64,000 bases of DNA from Caulochytrium protostelioides (Eukaryota; Chytridiomycota; Caulochytriomycetes; Caulochytriales; Caulochytriaceae). Below the pieces are notes generated by a model. It was not told the DNA's origin, ran no database searches, and saw only the letters and a list, made by a program, of their open reading frames with translations. Every line of letters begins with the position of its first letter. Position 1 is the first letter of the stretch. The translations under genes and the position numbers were made by a program. Shown here in pieces: positions 53,401-62,009 of the stretch. The stretch spans positions 55,955 through 119,954 of the forward strand of contig ML014160.1 in the NCBI GenBank assembly GCA_003615045.1, written 5' to 3'.

Positions 53401-56400
53401 ACGGCTGCTCGTGCTGACCGTGGATATCAGGCAGCTGCTTGCCCACATCGACCGCCACGGGGCCCACCTTCGTGGCCCTGGCCACAGCACCCCCGGCGCG
53501 CACGCGGTGGGCCCGGGGACGGCCCCGCGAGACAAAACAACGTCGCCGGCATCAACGGTCGCGTCTGGGGGCGACCTGGGGCCTGCCGTGCTGGCGTGGC
53601 TGCTCGCGTGGGGTCTGGACGATGCGCTGGACGCCGTCTGCCGCGAGCAACTCGGCTTGACGCCGCCCGCGTGCGCGACGTCGCACGGCTATGTGCACAC
53701 GGCGATGGCGGGCGGCGCGACCCGCGATGTGTTGACCCTGTGGTGGCCGGGCGCGCCGCCGGAAGCGTCGCCGTCGCCGCCGTCGTCGTCGCCATCGCCG
53801 TCGCCGACCACCGCCATCGCCGCGAATCTGGCGGCGTCCCCATCACAGTCACCGCTTCAGCGGTATGGTTCTAGCCTCGACGTGCCATCCTCTCGGGCGC
53901 CTCGCGTCGAGCCCAGCGACCCTGGCCAACGGGCCCGGATCGCCGGACGCCGGTTCACTCTGTCGCCGTTTGCGGCGGCGCAAGCATTGATGCCCGTGCT
54001 GACGCTCGCTCGGCATCTGCTGACGGCCGCCCACGGCAGCGAGACGGCCGCGAGCCGCGTCATGACGTTCTATGGCGTTCTCCTGCCGGGCACACCGGCC
54101 TTTGCCAGCGCTGCCACCACCACGCCGTGCACGACGGCGACGCCCGATGCCTGCTGCTGGCCGGCGTGGGGGCTGCTCGTCCGCTACATGGCCGACCCCG
54201 GCGAAGCCGTCCGCCAAGCGGCCCGCGCGCTCTTCGAGGCCTCGCTCCAGGCTCTTTGCGCCACCGATGATCCCGCCGTCGCCGCGGCGCGCGCGCGCGT
54301 CATCGCGCACTGGGTGGGCCAGCTCCGGCCCGGTCTGCGGCTCACCGATCCGCTCTCGCATCCCCGCCACCCCACAGGCCTGGCACTACTGACCATGACG
54401 GCCGGCCGGCCGTCAGCCATCGGCGGTCCCACCGGCGGCGGCGGCGGCGTGGCGCGGCGGGAGGCCCGCGCCGCGATCGTGCTCGCGCATCTGGCCGTCC
54501 AGCAGCCGCGCCTGCTGCCCGCGCACGTGATTGCGGTGCTCGGCCAGACCCTCGTGCAGCTCGCGGCCGGCGTGCACGGCAGCCACGCGCCGTCCTCGCT
54601 CGGCCCGGCTTCCGCGGGCGCCGCCGCTGCCGCGAGCGCCGCGGGCGCCGCCGGCCACGGCGCGGGCGCGTTCGGCGGTTCCGACGGCGCGGACAGCGTG
54701 GACGCGACGACGCCGGTCGTCGCTGAAGGCGGCGTCGGACGGAGTCTGAGCCTCGTGTGGGACGCGGGATCGACCGGCGGCGATGCCGACGGCCTGCTGA
54801 GCGCCGGCTCCTACGAGGGGCTGGGGCCGCCGTCCGGCGGCCGCGGCACCCCGTCCTCCCCGGGCGGCAGGCGCCGTCGGGGCAGCGGCAGCCATGGCCG
54901 GCCCGGGCACGGCTCAGCGTTGCCCGCGGGGGCGGCGGCGGCGGCGCCCCCGCCGAGTCTCTACCGGATGAACGCGATCGAGCTGCTCGGCACGGGATAC
55001 GCCACGTTCGCGCCCCACATCGACCGCTTGCAGCTGGTCCGCACGCTGTGCCATCTGGCGCGCCTCGCGTCCTACGACGCGTGCGTCGACGGCCACCCGG
55101 TGGCGGAGCCGGCGACGGCGGGGAGCGGCAGCCTGACGCCACGCACGGCAGCACGGCGGGGCCGCCACCCCCGTGACATTCCTGCCGCTGGCGCGAGCGA
55201 TCACCAGCCAGACGCGCTGGCGCGAGCCGCGCTGCTGCGGATCGCGGCGATGGACATGGGCACCGTCATGGCGGTCATTGCCTACGATCTCGCAGCGTTG
55301 GCGCTGCCGCTGCCGGCGCCGCCGCCGCCGCCGCCCGCGCCGCCGCTGTCGGCCGGCCTGTCGGGCGCGTCGACGACCGCCGCCGCTGCCGCCCGTGCCC
55401 AGGCGGCAGGCCGTGACGGGTTCTTCCGAACGGCGGGAACGGCGTCGCCTTTGCCGGCGCCGGCGCATCCGATGACGCCGCCGACGCTGGCGCACCGCCA
55501 GGACCTGCTGGCGCTCGTCGGCCTGCTGGCCGTCGCGCATCCCGCGGCGCTCGCGCCGTACCTAGTCACGGTTTGCGACGCGCTCGTGCTCGGATGCCTG
55601 GATCCGCATGCGGGGATCACGATCCTGACGCCGTCGGCCGCCGCCGCCGCCGCGCCGTACGGGCCGTCGTCGGCCACGGCCTCCGCCTCGACGTCCGCCG
55701 CCGCGGCGCATGGGCACGCCCGTGGCGCTTCCGCCTCGGCGGCGGCGGCGGCGTCGCGCCACGACGCGGCCGGCCTGAGCAGCCCGCAGGTGGGCCGCGC
55801 CGCCATCGGCGGGAGCCCCTCGCCGGCGGGTCGCGCGGCGGCGCGGTCGACCCACGTGGGGCTGGGCGCGCATCTGCCGATGACGCGGGCGCGGGCGCGC
55901 GACGCGCTGCAGCCGGGCGTCACGAGCGCGCTCGCGACGCTGCGCCGCGCGTATCCGGCGCGGCTCGTGTTCGCGCGCGGCCCGCAGGCGCTCGCGTGCG
56001 GCAGCGGCGACGGCGCCATTGTCGTGTACGACCTGCGCACCGGGACCCGCGCCCAGGTGCTGGCGGCGCGGCCGCCGCCGGCCGCGGCCGCGGGTGGCGC
56101 CGCGGGCAGCGCCGTCACGGCGATCGCGTTCGCACGCGACGGCCGCTTGCTCGCGTCGTGGTCGGCCGGCGAGGGCTGTCTCCGGGTATGGGCGCCGAGC
56201 CTCGGGTTTCTCGGCAGCCTGACGGAGGCACTGTCGAACGTCATGATGGGCGGCGGCACGAGCAGTCCGAGTGGCGCCGTCGTCGGTGGCGCCGCCGCGG
56301 TCTCGGCGTCGGCGTCGGCGTCGACAGCGGCAGCGGCAGCGGCGGCCGGCAGCAGCGGCCGGGGCGGACCCGTTGCGGGGCTACTAGCGCCGGCGCCGCG

Positions 56401-56872
56401 GCACGCCGGCCGGAGCGGCGGACCCCCGCCGGCCGCCGCGCCGCCGCACGTGCAGGACCGGACCATCTCGCTGGAAACGCCGTCGCCAGCGCTCCCGTGG
56501 GCGTCATCGGCGGCTGCGGCGGCGGCGGCGGGCGGTGCGTCGAGCCGCGGCGGCGCGTCGCCCGCTCCCGTGGCGCCGGACCTGGTGGCGGCCGATCCGT
56601 CCGAACCCGCCGCGGGCTCGTCGACGCTGCCGCACCTGAAACTGTTCCGCATCTTTGAGAACCTCGTGACGCCCCCGGGCGCCGCGCGAACGGCGGCGGC
56701 GGCCAGCGCGGCCGCCCCCACGTCGGCCTCCGCCTCGGCGCCGGCGTCCGCATCGACCTCCGCATCCGCGTCCGTGGCGGTTCCGCCGCCGCGCTTAACG
56801 TGGACCGGCGAACGCAGCGTGACCCTGTCGGACGCCCGGGTGCTGCCCATGGACCTCACGTTTACCATCTGA
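50414..56872 (+). CDS. WDR7/rabconnectin-3 beta-like WD40 protein, 2152 aa
   Basis: Intronless frame beginning GCCATGG. N-terminal WD repeats (LGHTRPIAAMALAAP, DGSVHACHLVVG, MNGHVVFWNV-like segment near 52735, FVGHTAPAHHVYL, DGSLWGWHLRTGHLDRRE) are followed by a long helical middle part. The C-terminus has a second propeller: YPARLVFARGPQALACGSGD, GAIVVYDLRTG (about residue 1866), SAVTAIAFARDGRLLASWSA, LRVWAPSLGFLGSL, then HLKLFRIFENLV and PRLTWTGERSVTLSDARVLP. This layout and these closing motifs match WDR7, which with DMXL/Rav1 regulates V-ATPase assembly and vesicle acidification. Ala/Pro/Gly/Ser low-complexity stretches make it about 650 residues longer than human WDR7. Function by homology only. 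Confidence 0.82.
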   Translation: MAAPVPPGAALIAPIGIWTRAPRPAFEHLRILVPDARYPGPSSAASHGAASPALAGAGAGAGAVSATAPAPPPTPRPSASPAGSAAGPPAPGRRGGRVHGQLIATEPNGTMWMLHIRGRAMDGGPPGLTPGGYADLEPVACILGHTRPIAAMALAAPDVDETSDAGAPSALLSIDTGGALLMTSLADGRYLEANLDAVAGTPTAMLLAAGGAFLVVAGQSHIVSIFHMPSLQLLSETQRFDTWVATMIERVEDGVAQILVFLTDGSVHACHLVVGHGGGSLPSAVAGPASSAASRRSTTASTAHADGADDDSAREGVRLVRDPAFAVDPALQTALDQPILGAAVSPWDPRHVCLLMPRQIVSAQVTLRGMRGLAAFPLPIPGTPTVPAQIHFVCETMVAVAYRQSDQVDFFYTGAREQLAVVAAPLKDLALPATQRHLLSDDTYGFHIIESTAEPLMPPAPAPPAGAAAAERSLFIHLASVRPTAMTACVGISARGLLSFDPATQAFMAFHGFNLGSVGSASAVSPSPPPSLASASVAGMPAAAAPVARPPPALLPFGKPIAVSWPQPRRRQDIWQVPPPPPPGPIPRNAASAQTPRHSPAERPAERPAAAPAAGPMAGPMAMDDAPQISAMVLVTPQWVALGMANGDLLLAQVGTLLRSLTSERALRRHAAVSFRQAHRGRVTALLVCPRAEGSASATATAAVAATRLATTHAATASPSSSPSPVAESTGPSAASGTSTPAQTRVGPRRSVALPGRDMPWLISGGMDGHVVFWNVRCSAGRRGLGDGDGDGDGDGEHSDHGDHDDQVDQADHDDPDGYDSGMSRSTRIGMGAGMGAVVRIPGHTTPVTHLAAVPLPINGHTRHAVLTFAASPGDGSVCLIDPQLPALTWRFVGHTAPAHHVYLRADHDLLLLVLRDGSLWGWHLRTGHLDRREAKPTPSLLAAPAQHLVTVPEIGGALRDAVTPSLAWRRPGAHGTALPRRLRRPLLETRVLADQRLLVLTVDIRQLLAHIDRHGAHLRGPGHSTPGAHAVGPGTAPRDKTTSPASTVASGGDLGPAVLAWLLAWGLDDALDAVCREQLGLTPPACATSHGYVHTAMAGGATRDVLTLWWPGAPPEASPSPPSSSPSPSPTTAIAANLAASPSQSPLQRYGSSLDVPSSRAPRVEPSDPGQRARIAGRRFTLSPFAAAQALMPVLTLARHLLTAAHGSETAASRVMTFYGVLLPGTPAFASAATTTPCTTATPDACCWPAWGLLVRYMADPGEAVRQAARALFEASLQALCATDDPAVAAARARVIAHWVGQLRPGLRLTDPLSHPRHPTGLALLTMTAGRPSAIGGPTGGGGGVARREARAAIVLAHLAVQQPRLLPAHVIAVLGQTLVQLAAGVHGSHAPSSLGPASAGAAAAASAAGAAGHGAGAFGGSDGADSVDATTPVVAEGGVGRSLSLVWDAGSTGGDADGLLSAGSYEGLGPPSGGRGTPSSPGGRRRRGSGSHGRPGHGSALPAGAAAAAPPPSLYRMNAIELLGTGYATFAPHIDRLQLVRTLCHLARLASYDACVDGHPVAEPATAGSGSLTPRTAARRGRHPRDIPAAGASDHQPDALARAALLRIAAMDMGTVMAVIAYDLAALALPLPAPPPPPPAPPLSAGLSGASTTAAAAARAQAAGRDGFFRTAGTASPLPAPAHPMTPPTLAHRQDLLALVGLLAVAHPAALAPYLVTVCDALVLGCLDPHAGITILTPSAAAAAAPYGPSSATASASTSAAAAHGHARGASASAAAAASRHDAAGLSSPQVGRAAIGGSPSPAGRAAARSTHVGLGAHLPMTRARARDALQPGVTSALATLRRAYPARLVFARGPQALACGSGDGAIVVYDLRTGTRAQVLAARPPPAAAAGGAAGSAVTAIAFARDGRLLASWSAGEGCLRVWAPSLGFLGSLTEALSNVMMGGGTSSPSGAVVGGAAAVSASASASTAAAAAAAGSSGRGGPVAGLLAPAPRHAGRSGGPPPAAAPPHVQDRTISLETPSPALPWASSAAAAAAAGGASSRGGASPAPVAPDLVAADPSEPAAGSSTLPHLKLFRIFENLVTPPGAARTAAAASAAAPTSASASAPASASTSASASVAVPPPRLTWTGERSVTLSDARVLPMDLTFTI

Positions 56873-57950
56873 TCGTCATTTGAAACGAACCCACCAGCAC
56901 CCTCTCTCCGCCCGACCCCGCACGCCCACGAGGCCCTTTTGGAGAACGCGACCACGGCGATCCCCGCGCATGGGCGAGCTCGGGGTGCGGGAGCTCGGCG
57001 TTCCTTCGTTCCACCCCCGCGGCGGCGGCGTCTCCTCTCCTCACATCCGCAGGTCGGTGTGCGGGGCCGTCGACCGAGAAGCCGACCGCGGCGGCGCGGA
57101 GCCGTCGGCGACGGGCGAAGCCGCCGTCGGAGTCACTGGGACCCGGCGTCGCCCGCGCGACGTTCCGGCATGGGCATAGGCATGGGCATGGGCCTGCGCG
57201 GGGTTTGAGGCGGGGGTTTCGAGCCGGCGTGGTACGCCACGGGCGCGACGCGAGGCGCGCGGAGGGCTCCACCCGGCGGCGGCGATGCCTGCGCGGCTCG
57301 GCTCCGATCCGCCTTGCGCATCCGCTCCCTTCGGCCAGCTGGCGCTGACGCGGCCCAGGGCCCATCGTGGCGCGAGGTCGACGTGGCCGCCGCCGCCGCC
57401 GCCGTACCGTACCGTACCGTGCGGCAGCCCCCACCTCAGGCCACCCGCGGCCGCGGGAGGCGCCGCAGCCGGCATTTTTTGCTGGAGGCGCGGCGCGGCG
57501 GCGGCGGCGGCGGCGGCGGGCCTCCCGTACCACCCGCGGCGGCCGCGCCCTCCCGCTACGGGGCCCCCGGGTTCCCGCGGCATCGGCCGGCGTCGGGCTG
57601 GTTGGATCGCGGCGCCGCATCGCCGAGCGCGGCCGCGGCGACGGCGACCGGCGTCGTCGGCGTCGTCGGCCGTGGCCGCCGCACCCCCGTCGGCAGGGCC
57701 CGGGAGCCGCCGTGGACGGCCGGGGCGCGGGTGGGTCGGACCGCGGGCGGCGGCCGGACGGCGTTGCGGCGGGCGGCGGCCGCGTCGGTGGCCTGCGGCG
57801 GCAGGCGGTGGTCCAGAAGGTGGCGGCCGCCGGGGGCCGCCGCGCGCCGCGGCTTCGGAGCCGGGCTTCCGCTCCTCGAGACAACGGAGCCGAGGGCCGC
57901 GCAAGACAATAGCAGGCGCGGCCATGACGCTTCGTCAGGCCATCCGAGGC

Positions 57951-58045
57951 GACGCGACGCGATGCGACGCAATGCGATGCAATGCGATGCAATGCGATGC
58001 AATGCGATGCAATGCGATGCGATGCAATGCGATGCAATGCGATGC
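57951..58045. repeat. 10-bp minisatellite, consensus AATGCGATGC
   Basis: About nine units with variants GATGCGACGC and GATGCAATGC; mostly perfect in the middle, which suggests recent slippage or unequal exchange. It lies about 290 bp upstream of the TATA box of the DAHP synthase gene. Confidence 0.9.
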
Positions 58046-58332
58046 GGCGCCGCGCGGGAGGGCGGCGTGCCGCGGGTCCGTGCGGCGGTCGCGATGGCGC
58101 AAGCGGTCGGCGGCGCGCAACGGCGCGTCGGGGTGTTGCGGTGGATATATAATAGCGAAATCGCCTTCGCCGCGGCGCCCACGACGGGACGGGGGGCCAC
58201 GAGCACGGGCTCGGGCAGGCGAAGGGGTTGCAAGGCGTTCGGGCGAGACGCTGGGCTGGTACTGTACGCGTGGTGGATGCGAGGCGTGCTGGCCGATATC
58301 GCGTTTCCTTGCTGAGCTGTGCTCCGTTTCTC

Positions 58333-58338
58333 TATAAA
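58333..58338 (+). promoter_or_regulatory. TATA box (TATAAA) of the DAHP synthase gene
   Basis: TCTATAAAGAG, about 48 nt before the predicted 5'UTR donor, so the first exon would be very short and noncoding. Confidence 0.55.
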
Positions 58339-58380
58339 GAGCCGTGCCATCGCGTCCTCGACTCGACTTTTGCATCACAC

Positions 58381-58573
58381 GTAAGCCGCTCCTGCCCTTT
58401 CTTTCCGCTGTGGGTGTGCTGCCGCACGGTGCTGACGTTGCTGCTGTGCTGTGCCTCGTTCTCGAGTCCCACGAGAGCGTCATTATTAGACCTAGATACG
58501 GCCTTCTCTGCCGTCACACCCCGTCACATCCTCCGCTTTCCTCTTCGCGTTCCTCTCCTCTTTCTTCTTTCAG
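58381..58573 (+). other. Probable 193-nt 5'UTR intron
   Basis: Donor cacac|gtaagc and acceptor tctttcag|cgtcgc with a long pyrimidine tract before the acceptor and CTGAC about 140 nt upstream of it. The coding frame is open through it but only from a GTG and with atypical, hydrophobic sequence; the ATG at 58653 lies 80 nt beyond. Confidence 0.6.
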
Positions 58574-58652
58574 CGTCGCGGTCCACGCAGTCCAACTGAT
58601 CCGCCTGCTTTTTCGTGTTCTGATCGTGCCATTGCTGGGTCCCTTGACCACC

Positions 58653-60386
58653 ATGACAACGGCTCCGCCTTTCACGGCGCTTGACCGCGCCGCATCGCCT
58701 GCGTCCGATGCTCGCCAGGACGCCGCGACAACCGCCGCGAAATCCAACCTGCCGACCGTGCCGCTCAGCGTCGCCACCCACGCCGCCGTCGCCGATTCCG
58801 ACCACAGCCCCGCGACGACTCCCGGCGACGACCTCACCGCCGCATCTCGCGCCGTTTCCTCGGCCTCCCTGTGCTCGCTGGCCACTGCGACTAGCGCCGG
58901 CTCCTCCGCCTCGCTGCCCGTGCCGCCCTTCAACGCCGGCCCGCCGACCCCGCAACGGACCCAGCGTCCGCAGCTCGAAGAAAACCTCGTGTCCCTGACG
59001 ACGCCGGCCCTCCACGCGACGACTCCGCCCGCGCCTCCGTCGGCCGCCGCTATGATGCCCGCCTCCAATGCGACCCCGGCCGCCGCCGCCGCCGCGCCCG
59101 CTGCCGCTGTCGCGCCCGCTTCTCTCGCCCCCGCTTCGGCGGCCTCGGCGAAGCGGATGCGCTCGCCGTCGAACGTGGCCATCAGCCATGCCGCCCAGAA
59201 GGTCAACCGCCAGAGCGATGCTCTCAACGACCACGACGACCGCCGCATCGCCGACATCAAGCCCCTGATTCCGCCGCAGATCATCATGGAAGACTACCCG
59301 CTGTCGGTGGAGGCTGCCGAGACGGTGGCGCTGGCGCGCCGCGAGGCGGAGGCCGTGATCCACGGCGAGGACGATCGTCTGCTGGTGATCGTCGGGCCCT
59401 GCTCGATTCACGACACCCTCGCGGCCAAAGAGTATGCCGCCAAGCTGCTCGCGTACAAGCAGCAGTCCAGCGACGACCTGGTGATCATTATGCGCGTGTA
59501 CTTTGAGAAGCCGCGCACGACCGTCGGGTGGAAGGGTCTGATCAACGACCCGGCCCTCAACAACTCGTACGCCATCAACCGCGGGCTCACCATCGCCCGC
59601 GGTCTGCTGCTGGACCTGAGCGCCATGGGCGTCCCGTGCGGCTGCGAGTTCCTCGACATGATCACGCCGCAGTACGTCGGCGACCTCGTTACCTGGGGCG
59701 CGATCGGCGCCCGCACCACCGAGTCGCAGGTCCACCGCGAGCTCGCGTCGGGCCTTTCGGTGCCGGTGGGCTTCAAGAACGGCACCGACGGCTCGACCAC
59801 CGTCGCGATCGACGCCCTGCGCTCCGCGTCCTCGCCGCACCACTTCCTCAGCGTCACGAAGCAGGGGCTGTCGGCCATCGTCAAGACGACGGGCAACGAT
59901 GCCTGCCACGTGATCCTGCGCGGCGGCGCCAAGGGCCCCAACTACGACGCCGCCAGTGTCGCCGACTGCGTGAACCGCGTCCGCGCCGTCCAGCGCGCCG
60001 GCGAGGACGTCAACAGCGGCGTCATGATCGACTGCTCCCACGGCAACTCGTCCAAGGACCACCGCCGCCAGCCCCTGGTGGCGGACGCGATTGTGGCGCA
60101 GCTCGCCGCGCCCGTGCCGGCCGCCGAGGACGCGCCCACGGCCGCCGTCACGCCCGCCGGCACGGCGCCCCACATTATCGGCGTGATGCTCGAGAGCCAT
60201 CTCGTGGAGGGCAAGCAGGCGATCCCGGATGACCCCGCTCGCCTCGACCAGCTCGTCTACGGGCAGAGCGTGACCGACGCGTGCATCTCGTGGGAGCAGA
60301 CCGTCAAGGTGCTCGACCGCTTGCGCGAGGGTGTCCGCACCCGCCGTGCGAACCGCGCCGCTGCCGCTGCCCCGTCGTCGTCGTAA
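58653..60386 (+). CDS. 3-deoxy-D-arabino-heptulosonate 7-phosphate (DAHP) synthase, class I
   Basis: Condenses phosphoenolpyruvate and erythrose 4-phosphate, the entry step of the shikimate pathway. The 577-aa product starts at ATG 58653 (MTTAPPFTALD). Its first about 180 residues are Ala/Ser/Thr/Pro-rich and absent from Aro3/Aro4, so it is about 200 residues longer than the yeast enzymes. The catalytic domain is complete: DIKPLIPPQIIMEDYPLS, LLVIVGPCSIHD, VYFEKPRTTVGWKGL, RGLLLDLSAMGVPCGCEFLD, WGAIGARTTESQVHREL, GFKNGTDGSTTVA, VILRGGAKGPNYD, MIDCSHGNSSKDHRRQ and GVMLESHLVEGKQ. A 20-residue Ala/Pro insertion follows IVAQLAAP. Whether it is Tyr- or Phe-inhibited (Aro4 or Aro3 type) cannot be read here. 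Confidence 0.95.
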   Translation: MTTAPPFTALDRAASPASDARQDAATTAAKSNLPTVPLSVATHAAVADSDHSPATTPGDDLTAASRAVSSASLCSLATATSAGSSASLPVPPFNAGPPTPQRTQRPQLEENLVSLTTPALHATTPPAPPSAAAMMPASNATPAAAAAAPAAAVAPASLAPASAASAKRMRSPSNVAISHAAQKVNRQSDALNDHDDRRIADIKPLIPPQIIMEDYPLSVEAAETVALARREAEAVIHGEDDRLLVIVGPCSIHDTLAAKEYAAKLLAYKQQSSDDLVIIMRVYFEKPRTTVGWKGLINDPALNNSYAINRGLTIARGLLLDLSAMGVPCGCEFLDMITPQYVGDLVTWGAIGARTTESQVHRELASGLSVPVGFKNGTDGSTTVAIDALRSASSPHHFLSVTKQGLSAIVKTTGNDACHVILRGGAKGPNYDAASVADCVNRVRAVQRAGEDVNSGVMIDCSHGNSSKDHRRQPLVADAIVAQLAAPVPAAEDAPTAAVTPAGTAPHIIGVMLESHLVEGKQAIPDDPARLDQLVYGQSVTDACISWEQTVKVLDRLREGVRTRRANRAAAAAPSSS

Positions 60387-60629
60387 TGGCCGCGGCCGTC
60401 TTTCGCATGGGCTGCGCGTCGAATGGATCAAAAGGACCAAAGATTTAATTTACGAAATAAAAAGACATCAAAAAAAAGTGGAGAATGGATACGATATGAT
60501 GACTCGTAAGCGCGAGGCAGCATGATGGAAAAAAAGGAGGTGGAGGGCCTGATGGTCATGTTCTTCTCCCTTGCATCGTCCGATTCACGAGTTGCAACTC
60601 TGACGAATCGACGCTATGTTTTCGTACGT
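60387..60629. terminator. 3' flank of the DAHP synthase gene with AATAAA
   Basis: AT-rich sequence with AATAAA at 60456-60461, about 70 nt after the stop codon, followed by an A-rich tract; a good cleavage/polyadenylation candidate. Confidence 0.6.
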
Positions 60630-60923
60630 TTATGCGTCTTCTGCAGGGCGGCGAACATTTCTTGTGGACTTGGTGCGACGAAGTCCGTGTTTATCGGTAG
60701 CCGGTGCATGTGTGTCAGTTTTAGCTGGTTCTAGTCGGTCGGCTGCAGGATCGGCAGGGCGTTTCCCAGCGCCATGTTCTGCGTTGAAAGCTTCCTGAGC
60801 TCTGCGATATTCCACACCTGCGTGATAATCCTCAGCTGCTTGTTGTGCTGCGCGTTTTGCCGCAGCTTCGTTAGGTGCTGCGTAAGCTGCGTCATCTCGG
60901 CCATCTTCCTCAGTTGCGGGGCG
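60630..60923 (-). other. Open 97-codon extension after the TGA of the repeat protein gene
   Basis: In the same frame as the upstream gene, sequence after the TGA at 60926-60924 remains open to 60630. It begins RPATEEDGRDDAAYAAPNEA and continues with Ala/Glu/Arg/Gln-rich helical sequence like the C-terminus before the stop. The stop context is TGA-C, the leakiest class. It may be a readthrough tail, a lost C-terminus after a nonsense mutation, an exon after an unseen intron, or chance. Confidence 0.4.
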
Positions 60924-62009
60924 TCACTCATCTGCGCGACTTGCTGTGCGACTTGCTGCGCGACTTGCTGTGCGACTTGCTGCGCGACTTGCTGCGCGAC
61001 TTGCTGCGCGACTAGTTTCAGCTGCGTGACGTTCCGCAGCTGCGCGACTTTCTGCCTGACGCCTTGCGAGATCTTCCTCAGCTGCGCGATGTCTCTCATC
61101 ATCGCCTTCCTCGCCAGTACCTTCCTCAGTGTCCGCGAGAGAAGATGCCTTCTCTTCACGTCTGCGGGCGTCCATTTCTTCAATGCGCGAGGCAAGTTGT
61201 TCGGCGAGATCATGTTTCAGTTTGGCATAGTGCCCGCCCAACTCTTGGATCCGGGCGATGGTTTCGTGGACTTTCACCCACCTCTCGGGCTGGCGCGTGC
61301 CCTCAGTGGGCTTGTGCATGGGCGGCTTCGGGGCGCGACGGACCGTGGCCGTTCGGCCCTTGCTCCACGCGGTGTACACCGGCTTCGCGCTGCTGCGGAT
61401 CTGGAGGCCTTCAAGGCAGTCGAGCAGAAGCGGCCTGGCCCGTAAGGTCGCCACCTCGACGTCGCACTGCGTCAACAGGGGACCGACCACGTTGTACCAC
61501 TCGCTGCCCGCAAGAGCAATTTGGCGCGAGATTTCGTGCATGGTGTGCACGATCGAGGTGACCAGGATGCTCGACATACTGGACGCCAGGCGGCTCTGCA
61601 CCCCACTGTAGAAATCCAGCGCGATATCCACGGCCTCCTCGGGTGTCGCTCCTGTGGTCTTGTCTTCCCACGGCAACGGCCCACGGAGATACCCGGGAAT
61701 GTTCATGTCAAAGTACTGTTGGGGCCCGAAGGGGTTCATCGTGTCCGATGTCGTGCCACTGAGACCAATGGAGTCGGAGTCAGAGGAGACCGACTCACTA
61801 CTGGCCCCCAGAGATGGACTGTTTGGCGACCTGGAGGGCCCCGAGTCGCCACCGTGCTGACTCGCCCAGTCGTTCTGCCGGCCATTGTGACTGTTGCCAG
61901 CCTCGACCATGGTCGGAGCAGCCAGCTGGACCACGATCAGCAGCACGGCGGCGAGCACGGCGGTCCGGCGCATCGTACGCACGACCGCCGCCGCGGAGGG
62001 TCGAGGCAT
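60924..62009 (-). CDS. Putatively secreted or ER-lumenal protein with Ser-Arg-Ala repeats, 361 aa
   Basis: I recognise no family. The ATG at 62009 gives MPRPSAAAVVRTMRRTAVLA followed by a hydrophobic stretch ending APTMVEA|GNSHN, a good signal peptide; the frame upstream has only TTG. A Ser/Asn/Gly-rich segment (about 45-90) precedes a compact region (NPFGPQQYFDMNIPGYLRGP, PEEAVDIALDFYSGVQSRLA, VHTMHEISRQIALAGSEWYN, with three Cys) that looks folded and helical. Residues about 230-330 are charged helices, and the C-terminus is a run of SRAA/SRTA tetrapeptides from a 12-bp minisatellite ending SRADE. A second ATG frame (61213-60731, 160 aa) overlaps the 3' part, so the true C-terminus is uncertain. 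No membrane anchor seen. Confidence 0.6.
   Translation of the reverse strand: MPRPSAAAVVRTMRRTAVLAAVLLIVVQLAAPTMVEAGNSHNGRQNDWASQHGGDSGPSRSPNSPSLGASSESVSSDSDSIGLSGTTSDTMNPFGPQQYFDMNIPGYLRGPLPWEDKTTGATPEEAVDIALDFYSGVQSRLASSMSSILVTSIVHTMHEISRQIALAGSEWYNVVGPLLTQCDVEVATLRARPLLLDCLEGLQIRSSAKPVYTAWSKGRTATVRRAPKPPMHKPTEGTRQPERWVKVHETIARIQELGGHYAKLKHDLAEQLASRIEEMDARRREEKASSLADTEEGTGEEGDDERHRAAEEDLARRQAESRAAAERHAAETSRAASRAASRAASRTASRAASRTASRADE
60934..61014. repeat. 12-bp coding minisatellite (GCGACTTGCTGC on plus)
   Basis: Six to seven units alternating GCGACTTGCTGC and GCGACTTGCTGT. Because 12 is a multiple of three, all frames stay open through it: SRAA on one minus frame, VAQQ on another, CCAT on the plus strand. 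Confidence 0.92.

Larger units (their letters stand above)
56873..58652. other. 1.8-kb upstream region of the DAHP synthase gene
   Basis: GC-rich and repeat-rich. It holds a 10-bp minisatellite, TATA-like TATATAAT at 58146-58153, TATAAA at 58333-58338 and a likely 5'UTR intron. Frames of over 300 codons on both strands are compositional and contain the minisatellite. Confidence 0.6.

Noticed and set aside
57285..58337. Frames of over 300 codons on both strands upstream of DAHP synthase
   Set aside because: They run through the 10-bp minisatellite and GC-rich DNA in several frames at once, with no domain features.
60774..61445. Plus-strand Cys-rich frame (CCAT repeats) that looks like a secreted Cys-rich protein
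   Set aside because: The CCAT run is simply the 12-bp minisatellite read on the other strand; the minus frame with a signal peptide is better supported.
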